Assembly (NCBI GenBank): GCA_905339255.1
Contig: CAJPFO010000166.1
Span: forward strand, 1 to 33,989
Direction of reading: 5' to 3'
Length of the DNA stretch: 33,989 bases
From: Myxococcaceae bacterium
Lineage (GTDB): Bacteria > Myxococcota_A > UBA9160
The notes under the pieces are model-generated. The model saw only the letters and a program-made list of their open reading frames with translations, searched no databases and was not told where the DNA came from. Each line of letters starts with the position of its first letter. Positions within the stretch are counted from its first letter, which is position 1. Made by a program: the position numbers and the translations under genes. This document shows positions 1 through 7,961 of the stretch, piece after piece.

Positions 1-86
1 GCTAGGAGACCGCCCCGAGCCGCGCGGTGCCGTGTCCGGGAGACCGCGCGGGGATCGGCGCCGGCGATGCCTGGCGTTTCCGTGTA

Positions 87-122
87 GGGGCGACCCGGTG
101 GCTCGCCCCGGGATCCGTTTTT
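87..122 (+). terminator. possible hairpin terminator at left edge
   Basis: A 7-bp perfect stem (87-93 with 103-109, GGGGCGA/TCGCCCC) with a 9-base loop is followed eight bases later by five T residues (118-122). It could end a gene lying to the left of the window. The gap between stem and T run makes it a weak intrinsic terminator. The rest of 1-203 holds no gene I can support: the reading frame of the acyl-CoA synthetase stays open back to about base 27, but that extension looks like low-complexity GC-rich translation. Confidence 0.35.
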
Positions 123-203
123 CCGAGGGGAGCCGCGCGGATTTTCTTGTTTTCCCGAAGGCCGATCCGGCGTAAGGATGGGATCTACGTCCGGGAGGTG
201 TCC

Positions 204-2009
204 ATGCCGGTTCTTGCACGGCTTCGCCGCGAGCTCGTCTTCGCCCGCGAGGCCGCGAAGATGCTGCGCGCGACGCGAAGCGTCTCTCCGGCCGACCCGA
301 CCACCGTCGCAGACCTCCTCGAGCGGCGAGCCGATCGGACGCCGGATCGCGAAGCGCTCCTCTTCGAGGGGCGCTCGTACAGCTATGCCGAGGTCGATCG
401 GGCGACGAATCGCGTCGCGCACTGGGCTCGCTTTCGCGGGATCGGGCGGGGGGGCGTGGTCGCCCTGCTGATGGAAAACCGCCCGGAGTTCCTCTTCACC
501 TGGCTCGGGCTCGCGAAGATCGGCGCCGTCACCGCGCTGCTCAACACGAACCTTCGTGGTCAGGCGCTCGCGCACGGGATCCGCGTCGCGGCGCCGGACG
601 TCGTTCTCGCCGGCGCCGAGCTGGCGGAGGCCCTCGACACCGCACGACCGCATCTCGAGGCGATTCCCGAGGTCTGGGTGAGCGGCGCGAAGACTCCGCT
701 CGCAGGGGCGAACGATCTCGACGCGAGGCTCGCGATCGAGTCGGACGCTCGCCCGAGGCGGGAGCTCCGCGATGGCATGACCGCTGCGAGCAATCTCTTC
801 TACATCTACACCTCGGGAACCACCGGAAACCCGAAGGCGGCGCGTTTCAGCCATGCGCGCTTCCTCCAGGTCACGCGCGGCTTCATCGCCGCGGCACGAA
901 TCCGAGCGAACGACCGGATTCTCTGCGTGCTTCCGCTCTTTCACACGGCGGGCGGTGTGGTCACGGTCGGGATGGCGCTCGGCACCGGAGCGACGCTCGT
1001 CCTGCGAAGGAAGTTCTCGGCGAGTGCCTTCTGGCGCGAGTGCCGCGAGCAGCGCGTGACGGTCTTCCAGTACATCGGCGAACTCTGCCGCTACATGCTC
1101 CACGTCCCTCCTGGCCCCGACGACCGTAGCCACGCCGTCCGGCTCGCGGTCGGCAACGGATTGAGACCCGATGTCTGGAAGCCCTTCGCCGAGCGCTTCG
1201 GCGTCGGGAGGATCCTCGAGTTCTATGGAGCGACGGAAGGCAACGTGGCGCTCATGAACCTCGAAGGGACGGTCGGAGCGGTCGGACGCATCCCGGAATG
1301 GGCACGACGCCGGACCCCGGTCCGTCTCGTTCGCTTCGATGTCGAACGGGAGGAGCACGTGCGCAGCGACGACGGCTTCTTCGTCGAATGCGAACCGGGC
1401 GAGGTGGGCGAGGTGCTCGGCGAGATTCCCGCGGATCCGCGGGCGCCGCTCGGTCGCTTCGAAGGCTATACGGCCGAGGACGACACGCGGAAGAAGGTCC
1501 TCCGCAACGTGTTCCGCGAGGGAGACGCGTGGTTTCGAAGCGGGGATCTACTGCGACGAGACGCCGACGGAACGATCCATTTCGTCGATCGCATCGGGGA
1601 TACGTTCCGCTGGAAGGGAGAGAACGTGGCGACGACGGAGGTCGCGGAGGTCCTCTCGACCCTTCGCGGCGTCCGGGAAGCGACGGTCTACGGCGTCGCG
1701 GTGGCCGACCACGAGGGACGCGCCGGGATGGCGGCACTCGTCGTCGACGACCGCTTCGACCCCGACGCGTTCTACGGAGAGATCGAGCGCCAGCTGCCCG
1801 TTTACGCGAGGCCGCTCTTCGTCCGGATCTCCGGTTCGATCGAGGTGACCGGCACCTTCAAGCATCGCAAGGTCGATCTCGTCCGGGAGGGTTTCGATCC
1901 GCGCCGGATCGACGATCCCGTCTGGTTCCGCGACGATCAGGCGGGGAAGTTCGTTGCCCTCGATTGCGCGGTCTTCGATCGGATTTCGAGCGGCCAGGTG
2001 AGGCTCTAG
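204..2009 (+). CDS. FATP-type long/very-long-chain acyl-CoA synthetase
   Basis: 601-residue member of the ANL adenylating superfamily. It would activate a fatty, branched or steroid-type carboxylic acid to its acyl-CoA through an acyl-AMP, using ATP and CoA. Visible motifs are the phosphate-binding loop YIYTSGTTGNPKAA (residues 200-213), the mid-domain FYGATEGN, and the C-terminal hinge region with SGDLL, FVDRIGDTFRWKGENVAT and TGTFKHRK. The GATEGN and GDTFRWKGENV forms are typical of the FATP/SLC27/FadD6 branch rather than the FadD1 branch. The ATG at 204 is preferred over in-frame upstream starts because GGGAGG lies at 192-197 and N-terminal similarity begins there. The gene converges on the SelO-like gene, with a hairpin between them. 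The substrate cannot be read from the sequence. Confidence 0.9.
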   Translation: MPVLARLRRELVFAREAAKMLRATRSVSPADPTTVADLLERRADRTPDREALLFEGRSYSYAEVDRATNRVAHWARFRGIGRGGVVALLMENRPEFLFTWLGLAKIGAVTALLNTNLRGQALAHGIRVAAPDVVLAGAELAEALDTARPHLEAIPEVWVSGAKTPLAGANDLDARLAIESDARPRRELRDGMTAASNLFYIYTSGTTGNPKAARFSHARFLQVTRGFIAAARIRANDRILCVLPLFHTAGGVVTVGMALGTGATLVLRRKFSASAFWRECREQRVTVFQYIGELCRYMLHVPPGPDDRSHAVRLAVGNGLRPDVWKPFAERFGVGRILEFYGATEGNVALMNLEGTVGAVGRIPEWARRRTPVRLVRFDVEREEHVRSDDGFFVECEPGEVGEVLGEIPADPRAPLGRFEGYTAEDDTRKKVLRNVFREGDAWFRSGDLLRRDADGTIHFVDRIGDTFRWKGENVATTEVAEVLSTLRGVREATVYGVAVADHEGRAGMAALVVDDRFDPDAFYGEIERQLPVYARPLFVRISGSIEVTGTFKHRKVDLVREGFDPRRIDDPVWFRDDQAGKFVALDCAVFDRISSGQVRL

Positions 2010-2041
2010 GAGGAGATCGGCGCAAGACCTACGGGCGACGC

Positions 2042-2062
2042 GGGCGACCCACCGGGTCGCCC
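2042..2062. terminator. convergent-gene hairpin (bidirectional terminator)
   Basis: Perfect 9-bp inverted repeat GGGCGACCC-ACC-GGGTCGCCC between the convergent acyl-CoA synthetase and SelO-like genes. There is no T run on either side, so it would act as a GC-rich hairpin terminator or 3'-end stabiliser for both transcripts. A weaker 5-bp hairpin (2078-2091) lies beside it. Confidence 0.6.
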
Positions 2063-2124
2063 TCTGGCGAACAGGGTACACGCATCCGTGTGGGGTGCCG
2101 CACGGCCGATTCCGGCTCGCTTTC

Positions 2125-3957
2125 CTACAACCCCTCCCGAAGCTCGTGGAGCGCTCGCTGCATCCGGCCGAGCAGTGCGGCGGCCCTCGCTGCGAGGGTT
2201 GGCGCGGGTCGATTCGCGGGTCCACGGCGAGGTCGGGTGGGCAGCGCCTGCTGAGCGGAGACGAAGCGAGCGACGAGCTCGTGGAAGTCCCGCGTCGAGA
2301 GGCGCTTTCGGCTTCGCATGAGTCGTGCCGTCGCTGCATCGATCCCGTCGCCCGTGATCCGATCGGCGCGGTTCGAGGCTTCGGCCCGGGGGGCGATCAC
2401 CGCCCAGAACGCATCGAGTTCGACGCCGGCATTCCGCGCCGCCGCGGCGACGAGGTCCCGGTAGCTTCGCTCGAACTCGCGGGCGCGCCGAAGGCGCCAG
2501 GGGGTCTCACGCCGATCGCTTCGCGATGCGTAGGAGGAGAGCGCGATCCGGAGGACCTCGTGCGCACCCAGCCCGGAGGGCTCCTCCCGAGAGCGGGACG
2601 GGAGCTCGCGAAGGAGATCCCTCGTGCTGTAGACGGCGTTCCAGGAGAGCCCATCGGCGACCCGCTGCGGGCCGCGCGACGAGCGCGCTCGCTCGAACCA
2701 GGCATGGGCCCGCGCGAAGCGCGCGACGCGCTCGGGCTCGACCCGTCGCATCCGATCGGCGAGATCGCGGTCGAGGCCCACGTGCTGGAGCAGCAACCGA
2801 TCCCGCGTCGCCTCGAACTCGTGGTCGAAGAGGGCGAGGATCGGATCGCTGCGGAACGAGGCGAGCGGGCGCTTGCGTCCCGAGAGCAGGAAGTCCCGGA
2901 TCTGCGCGAAGCTCTGGACGATGTGACGTGCCTTCCGCCGCTGTTCGGGGAGCGTCGTCGACATGCGGTCGACGTCTTCGAAGCGGTACTCGCGATGGAA
3001 GAGGCCGAACTGCCGGACCGAGCCGTAGTCGATGATCCCGCCGTCGGCGAGAATGTTGTCCCCGTCCCAGTCGAGCCAGCAGAAGATGTACTCGCGCTCG
3101 AAGGTGGCGGCGACGCGCGCAAAGGTCTTCGCCGTCTGCGCGGCGAAGAAGCGCAGCCGGCGCGCTCGGCCTTCGATCGGCGGCCAATCACCGTTCGCGA
3201 TCTGCCGATCGATGTAGACGCCGACACAGGCGTCGAGCGACGCGTAGTCTCCCTGGCGCAGCGGCGCGAAGAAATGCGAGGGACGAAGGAGCGATTTCGC
3301 GGCGCGGACGTTGATCGCGAAGCCGCCCGGGAACTCGATCACGGCGAGAACGCGCTCGGTGGCGATTCCATCGTGATGGAAGACCTCGCTCATGAGGAGC
3401 GCCGCGAGCCCCTCGGCGAGCGCGGCCGTCCCGCAGCCGTAGCTCGCGTACCGGTTCCCCGTCTTGAAGAAGCGGCTCTCGGCGGCCGTCGCGGGGCACA
3501 GCCGCGTCACTCCCGTTCCGCAGCTCGAGACGTCCCAGGTCGTCCCGCGATGTGTGACGCTGCCGTTCCAGATGCTTCGCCCGTCGCCCGAGGTCCGCCC
3601 CCTTCGGTCGGGATGCTGGAGCTGGAGGTAGCGCGTCGCCATGTACGTGCCCGGAAGGAGATCGCGCGCAGCAATCCGGGTTCCGTGAGCGAGATCCCAT
3701 TCGTTCACGATGGTGAGGCTGAAAGTGTCGAGGATCGCCCTCGAGAGTCCGGGCGAGACGACGTCGTCGTGATCCGGTGGGATGAGGCCCATCTCGCGCG
3801 CCAGAGGGAAGTTCACGAAGCGCACACGCCCGCCGCGCCGGCGTCGCGCGCGGTACGGAACGTACGCGCCCGGGGCTGCGCTCTGGAGCGGATGCCCACC
3901 GTCGATCCCACGCAAGCGTGCGTAGGGATCGCTCGTATGACGCGCGCGTTCCTGCAA
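2125..3957 (-). CDS. divergent SelO/YdiU-family pseudokinase-like protein
   Basis: About 610 residues, longer than typical bacterial SelO (around 480-500). SelO proteins have a kinase fold with inverted ATP and transfer AMP to proteins. Similarity shows as SEVFHHDGIATERVLAVI (SelO SEAMHHLGIPTTRALSLV), LLRPSHFF (cf. the VAPSH region), WDGDN (SelO TDN, the catalytic Asp-Asn pair) and IIDYGSVRQFG (SelO LDYGPFGF, metal-binding Asp). The region matching SelO QLKGSGPTPYSR reads SSCGTGVTRLCP, so the usual ATP-contacting lysine appears absent. The start is uncertain: no in-frame ATG exists near the N-terminus. TTG at 3957 or 3915 and GTG at 3825 are options; similarity is clear from the FVNFPLAREMG segment onward. 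It lies downstream of the hydrolase on the same strand after about 180 bases with nothing I recognise. Confidence 0.65.
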   Translation of the reverse strand: MQERARHTSDPYARLRGIDGGHPLQSAAPGAYVPYRARRRRGGRVRFVNFPLAREMGLIPPDHDDVVSPGLSRAILDTFSLTIVNEWDLAHGTRIAARDLLPGTYMATRYLQLQHPDRRGRTSGDGRSIWNGSVTHRGTTWDVSSCGTGVTRLCPATAAESRFFKTGNRYASYGCGTAALAEGLAALLMSEVFHHDGIATERVLAVIEFPGGFAINVRAAKSLLRPSHFFAPLRQGDYASLDACVGVYIDRQIANGDWPPIEGRARRLRFFAAQTAKTFARVAATFEREYIFCWLDWDGDNILADGGIIDYGSVRQFGLFHREYRFEDVDRMSTTLPEQRRKARHIVQSFAQIRDFLLSGRKRPLASFRSDPILALFDHEFEATRDRLLLQHVGLDRDLADRMRRVEPERVARFARAHAWFERARSSRGPQRVADGLSWNAVYSTRDLLRELPSRSREEPSGLGAHEVLRIALSSYASRSDRRETPWRLRRAREFERSYRDLVAAAARNAGVELDAFWAVIAPRAEASNRADRITGDGIDAATARLMRSRKRLSTRDFHELVARFVSAQQALPTRPRRGPANRPAPTLAARAAALLGRMQRALHELREGL

Positions 3958-4139
3958 GTCGTTCCCGCGGGCGGATCGGCGCTGCCCCGGAGACGCTTGA
4001 GGCGAATCGCCCGTTCCTTGCGGGCGCCTTCGGGCCGGAGGTCCTCTTGCCGGGAGCCTGCACGCTGGCTGCCGTCGGCCTGCCCCTTCGCGACGTCGGG
4101 GCGGGACCTCTCCGCGGGTCGAGCGCGCGAGCGCCCCTT

Positions 4140-5015
4140 CTAGCGCGCGACTGGGCGGAGCAGGCCGTTCGCGGCGAGAAACGAGCGCACTCGCTCCCAG
4201 GGCCTCGGACAATCGTTGTGTCCGCAGGCGAGGATCTCGACCTCGGCGCGCGTCGACGCGTCCGCGATCCGACGCGCATGCGCGACGGGAACGACGTCGT
4301 CGCGCTCGCCGTGGACGACCAGCACCGGCCCAGGGAACGCCCCGAGCGCTCCGACGCTGTCGTAGCGATCGCGGAGGAGCGAAGGCGGGACGCCGAGCTT
4401 CGAGGCCATGTCGGGGACGCTCGTGAAGCTCGATTCGAGGACGAGCGCCGCGAGCGGACGCTCTCGCGAAAGCGCCGCGACGGCGCCGCCACCGAGCGAG
4501 CGCCCCCAGCCGACGATCCGTTGCGGGTCGATCGTGGGATCGCCGGCGGCGGCATCGAATGCCGCGCGCATCGCTGCCAGAACGCTCGCCTCCGAGGGTG
4601 AGCCCCCCGAGCGACCGTAGCCGGGGTACTCGACGAGGAGGACGCTGAAGCCCTCCTTGCGGGGCTCGTCGAAGGCGAGCGCCCAATGGTCGACGAGCTC
4701 GCTCTGGCCGTGCGCGAAGAGGATCGCGGGGGAGGGGCTCTCGCTCGCGACGAGCGGCGGGAGCTTCCAGGCCTCGACCCTCGAGTCTCCCGCACCGAGC
4801 CAGAGGCGCTCGCCACCCGACGCGCGAAGCGCGTCCTCCCCGTTGCCCGCAGGCGGCGCCGGGTAGAGCGCCGTTCGCTCGGCCGTCGTCCAGAGGAAGA
4901 CCGCGAGGACGGCCGTGATCGCGGCGATCGACACGAACGCGACGAGCGGCCCTCGCAGCCGGCCCGGTCCGCCCGCCCCGCGGCTCAGCGGCGCCCTCCC
5001 GGGGTGAACTCGCAA
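4140..5015 (-). CDS. membrane-anchored alpha/beta hydrolase
   Basis: About 291 residues. An N-terminal hydrophobic segment (residues 24-42) would anchor the protein, with the hydrolase domain probably periplasmic. The domain has LFAHGQSE (oxyanion region), YPGYGRSGG, the nucleophile elbow GWGRSLGGG (Ser173), the acid in GERDDVVP (Asp239 or 240) and the base in ACGHNDCP (His266). This resembles the YfhR/BEM46-like group of serine hydrolases; the substrate is unknown. The TTG start at 5015 overlaps the 3' end of the P450 gene by 31 bases, which suggests translational coupling. A GTG at 4934 is an alternative but would remove the positively charged residues before the membrane helix. Confidence 0.8.
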   Translation of the reverse strand: MRVHPGRAPLSRGAGGPGRLRGPLVAFVSIAAITAVLAVFLWTTAERTALYPAPPAGNGEDALRASGGERLWLGAGDSRVEAWKLPPLVASESPSPAILFAHGQSELVDHWALAFDEPRKEGFSVLLVEYPGYGRSGGSPSEASVLAAMRAAFDAAAGDPTIDPQRIVGWGRSLGGGAVAALSRERPLAALVLESSFTSVPDMASKLGVPPSLLRDRYDSVGALGAFPGPVLVVHGERDDVVPVAHARRIADASTRAEVEILACGHNDCPRPWERVRSFLAANGLLRPVAR

Positions 5016-6256
5016 TCGAGGTGCTTGATGCCGTGGATGAAGAACGATGCGAGCTTCGCCGGCCGCCCGACGGCGCGGATGTCCGGAAGCCTCGTCGCGA
5101 GCTCCCGGAACATCACGGTGATCTCACGCCGCGCCAGATGCGCCCCGAGGCAGAAGTGCGGTCCCGGGCCTCCGAAGCCGACGTGCGGGTTCGGCTCGCG
5201 TCGCACGTCGAATCGGAAGGGATCGGCGAACACTTCCTCGTCCCGGTTGGCGGAGCAGTACCACAGCACGACCTTCTCGCCTTCCCGGATCTTCTGGCCG
5301 CGGATCTCGGTGTCGCGAGTCGCCGTGCGACGGAAGTGGATCACCGGCGTCGCCCAGCGGACGATCTCGTCGACCGCAGTCGGCGCGATCGAATCGAAGT
5401 CCGCGTGCCAGATCGCCCGCTGGTCGGGATGATCCGAGAGCGCGAGCAGGCCATGCGTGATCGCGTTGCGCGTCGTCTCGTTCCCCGCCACGACGAGCAG
5501 CACGAAGAAGCTTCCGAGCTCGGAATCGGAGAGCCTCTCGCCTTCGACCTCGGCGTTGACGAGCGCCGACGTGAGGTCGTCGCTCGGATGCTCGCGGCGG
5601 TGGCGTCCGAGATCCTGGACGAGCATGGAGAGCTCGGATCCCGCCTCGAGGAGCGAGGGAACGATCCGCGCGGGGTCGCTCACGTACTCCGGGTCTCCGG
5701 CTCCGAGGATCACGTTCGTCCGGTCGAAGACGAAGTCGTGGTGGCTCGGCGGGATCCCCATCATGTCGCAGATGATCTCGAGCGGAAGCGCTGCGGCGAT
5801 CTCACGGACGAAGTCGCAGCGTCCCTTGTCGAGGACCCGATCGACGATCGAGGAGGCCTTCACCTGCACCTGTCCCTCGACGCGCTGGATCATCCGCGGC
5901 GTGAAACCGCGAGAGACGATCCGGCGGAGCCTCGCGTGACGGGGATCGTCCATGTTGATCATCGACCCGAAGAACTCGAGGAAGGGTTCGGGCAGGTCGG
6001 CAATGTTCGAGCCGCGTCCGGAGCAGAAGATCTCGGGCTGGCGGCTCGCGAGCAGCACGTCCTCGTGCTTCACGAGCGACCAGAAGCCGGGTCCGCGCGG
6101 GAAGATCCCCGTATCGAGTTCTTCGTGGAACGAGACCGGCCGTTCGCGGCGGAGCGTGGCGAAGGCGCCCTCGCGCTCTTCGAAGGGCCGCACCCAGAAC
6201 ATGGGGTCGGAGAGCCAGATCTTGTCGACGGGAAGGATCTCGCGCGGCCTCATCAC
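4985..6256 (-). CDS. cytochrome P450 (CYP125/124/142-like)
   Basis: 423-residue soluble class I-type bacterial P450 that would use a ferredoxin and reductase (none encoded here) to hydroxylate a hydrophobic substrate. Visible are the I-helix AGNETT (257-262), ExxR as EIVR (297-300), and the haem loop FGGPGPHFCLGAHLAR with ligand Cys369. The overall wording, including INMDDPRHARLRR and WATPVIHFRRTATRD, resembles the CYP125/CYP124/CYP142 group, which oxidises the terminal methyl of cholesterol or branched lipid chains; that comparison is from memory. The start is GTG at 6256 or ATG at 6253, overlapping the stop of the thiolase-like gene, with GGAGG just upstream. The overlap implies joint expression with that gene. 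Confidence 0.93.
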   Translation of the reverse strand: MMRPREILPVDKIWLSDPMFWVRPFEEREGAFATLRRERPVSFHEELDTGIFPRGPGFWSLVKHEDVLLASRQPEIFCSGRGSNIADLPEPFLEFFGSMINMDDPRHARLRRIVSRGFTPRMIQRVEGQVQVKASSIVDRVLDKGRCDFVREIAAALPLEIICDMMGIPPSHHDFVFDRTNVILGAGDPEYVSDPARIVPSLLEAGSELSMLVQDLGRHRREHPSDDLTSALVNAEVEGERLSDSELGSFFVLLVVAGNETTRNAITHGLLALSDHPDQRAIWHADFDSIAPTAVDEIVRWATPVIHFRRTATRDTEIRGQKIREGEKVVLWYCSANRDEEVFADPFRFDVRREPNPHVGFGGPGPHFCLGAHLARREITVMFRELATRLPDIRAVGRPAKLASFFIHGIKHLDCEFTPGGRR

Positions 6257-7893
6257 TCGGTTCCTCCGGTCCCGTCCGGGGCCGCGCCATCGGCCGCAGC
6301 CGCGCCGCGCCCGACGCGGCGTCGGAGCCGCTGGACGATCCGAGCGAGAGTAAGTCCCTTTCCGCGCGGGTCGAGCTGGACGTAGTGGTCGCCGTCGCCC
6401 TTGACGAGAAGGTTCACCGTTTCACCGGCGAGAAGCTCCTCGATGCGCTCGCCCTCCCGCGGCGGCTGCTCGAGTCGGGCGAAGACCCGCTTGCCGTCGA
6501 TCCGGAGCAGCGCCACGTGCTCCGGGCCGGGAGTGCCTCCCGCGGTCACGTAGATGCTCGTGGCGGCCACGACCACGCCACGCGCTCCGTGCAGGTTCGT
6601 GCTCGTCGCCGCGGCCCCTCGCTCGGCGGACTCGAAGGTCAGCCGCGGCTTCGGCACCGGCTGCCGCGTTCGCTTCGAATCGCTCGCTTCGAGGATCGTC
6701 ACGTAGACGTTGTTGCCGGGGCCTCCGATCGAGTGCGAGATCCCGATCCGTGCTCCTTTCACCTGTGCACGGGAGTTCGGGAATCGCCCGGTGATCTGCA
6801 GGTAGTTCTCGGCGATCTGGAACAGACCCGTTCCCCCGACCGGATGCCCGCGCGCCTTGAGCCCGCCGGAGAGGTTGGTCGGAAGGCGGCCCCGGACCCC
6901 TGTGACCGGGTGCTCGAGCGGATCGCCCGGGGGACTCTTCACCTTGCCGACCAGGGCTTCGATGACCTCGGCGTCGTCGACGAGGCCGAGATCGACGAGG
7001 TTGATCGGGAGCAGGCTGTTGAAGGCGTCGTGTGCCTCGACCACGAGGCCTTCGATCGCCCGTGGATCGCGGATTCCCGCACGGTAGTAGGCGAGCTCGG
7101 CGGCACGCCGCGTCGCCCCGAGATGTGCGAGCTCGACGCGATCGAGGATCGACGACGTGTCGGTGGAGGAGCCGAGACCGGCGATCCGCACGCCCTGCGG
7201 CCGCGAGGTCAGGATCACGGCGGCGGCCCCGTCGCAGATCGGCGAGCAATCCTTCCGCATGAGCGGCGTCGCCACGGGGAGGTTCTGGCTGCGATCGAAG
7301 TAGGCTTCGAGCGGTTCGGTGCGACCGGCAAAGGCGGCGAGCGGATTGCCGGCGCCGAGCGCGTGCGCTCGCACCATGAGGCGGGCGAGCACGTCGGAGA
7401 TCGCCTTTCCCTTGATCTTCCGCTCCTGGAACCAGGCCTGCGTCACGAGCGCGATCAGCGAGGGCATCGTGAAGCCGAAGCTCCGTTCGACGGGGTCGAC
7501 CGTCTTCGACATGATGTTCGTCGCCACTTCGGTGGTGACGGTCTTCATCCGCTCGCCGCAGAGCACGAGGACGTTCTCGAACTCGCCCGACGCGATCTTG
7601 TAGACCGCCTCGTGCAGCGCTGCGGCTCCGGTCGACGACGCCGTTTCGCTCCGGACCGCGGGGATCCCCGTCAGGCGGAGATGATCGGCGACCTTGGTCG
7701 CGATGTTCGCGCGATTCTCGAACTCTTCGCTGTCCATGATGCCCACCTGCAGGGCATCGAAGGATCGGACCGGGGAGTCCTCGAGCGCGCGCGCGTAGGC
7801 CTCGCGGAAGAGGTCGAAGGCCGAGCCGAAGATCCGTCCCGTCAAGTCGACCTTCGTGAGGCCGACGCCGGCGATGTAGACCTCCTTCGCCAT
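6253..7893 (-). CDS. thiolase-fold lipid-transfer-like protein fused to DUF35-like OB domain, catalytic Cys replaced
   Basis: 546 residues. Residues 1-405 form an SCP2/SCPx-type thiolase fold: CSPICDGAAAV (216-226), VVEAHDAF (284-291, the HDxF motif), KARGHPVGGTG (346-356, His350) and GISHSIGG (384-391). Where thiolases have the nucleophilic Cys (CASG), this protein has ETASSTGAAA, with Ser86 at the Cys position. Residues about 410-525 look like the OB part of DUF35 (GARGVVVAATSIYV, VALLRIDGKRVFARLE) without its zinc ribbon. Cys-less thiolase-like proteins such as actinobacterial Ltp2 act as retro-aldolases in steroid side-chain degradation and need a separate DUF35 partner; here both seem joined in one chain. 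Overlap with the P450 gene supports a shared pathway. The actual reaction is inferred. Confidence 0.82.
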   Translation of the reverse strand: MAKEVYIAGVGLTKVDLTGRIFGSAFDLFREAYARALEDSPVRSFDALQVGIMDSEEFENRANIATKVADHLRLTGIPAVRSETASSTGAAALHEAVYKIASGEFENVLVLCGERMKTVTTEVATNIMSKTVDPVERSFGFTMPSLIALVTQAWFQERKIKGKAISDVLARLMVRAHALGAGNPLAAFAGRTEPLEAYFDRSQNLPVATPLMRKDCSPICDGAAAVILTSRPQGVRIAGLGSSTDTSSILDRVELAHLGATRRAAELAYYRAGIRDPRAIEGLVVEAHDAFNSLLPINLVDLGLVDDAEVIEALVGKVKSPPGDPLEHPVTGVRGRLPTNLSGGLKARGHPVGGTGLFQIAENYLQITGRFPNSRAQVKGARIGISHSIGGPGNNVYVTILEASDSKRTRQPVPKPRLTFESAERGAAATSTNLHGARGVVVAATSIYVTAGGTPGPEHVALLRIDGKRVFARLEQPPREGERIEELLAGETVNLLVKGDGDHYVQLDPRGKGLTLARIVQRLRRRVGRGAAAADGAAPDGTGGTE

Positions 7894-7961
7894 CCGGGCG
7901 GGGATGGTAGCCTACGACGAGCCGCCGGGGTGTCTCGTCTGCGGCGGTCGTCGGGGGGCTC

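Noticed and set aside
27-203. In-frame upstream extension of the acyl-CoA synthetase
   Set aside because: The extra N-terminus is low-complexity and Arg/Gly-rich, and a good ribosome site precedes the ATG at 204.
2078-2091. Small ACACG/CGTGT hairpin
   Set aside because: Only five base pairs next to a stronger hairpin; no clear role.
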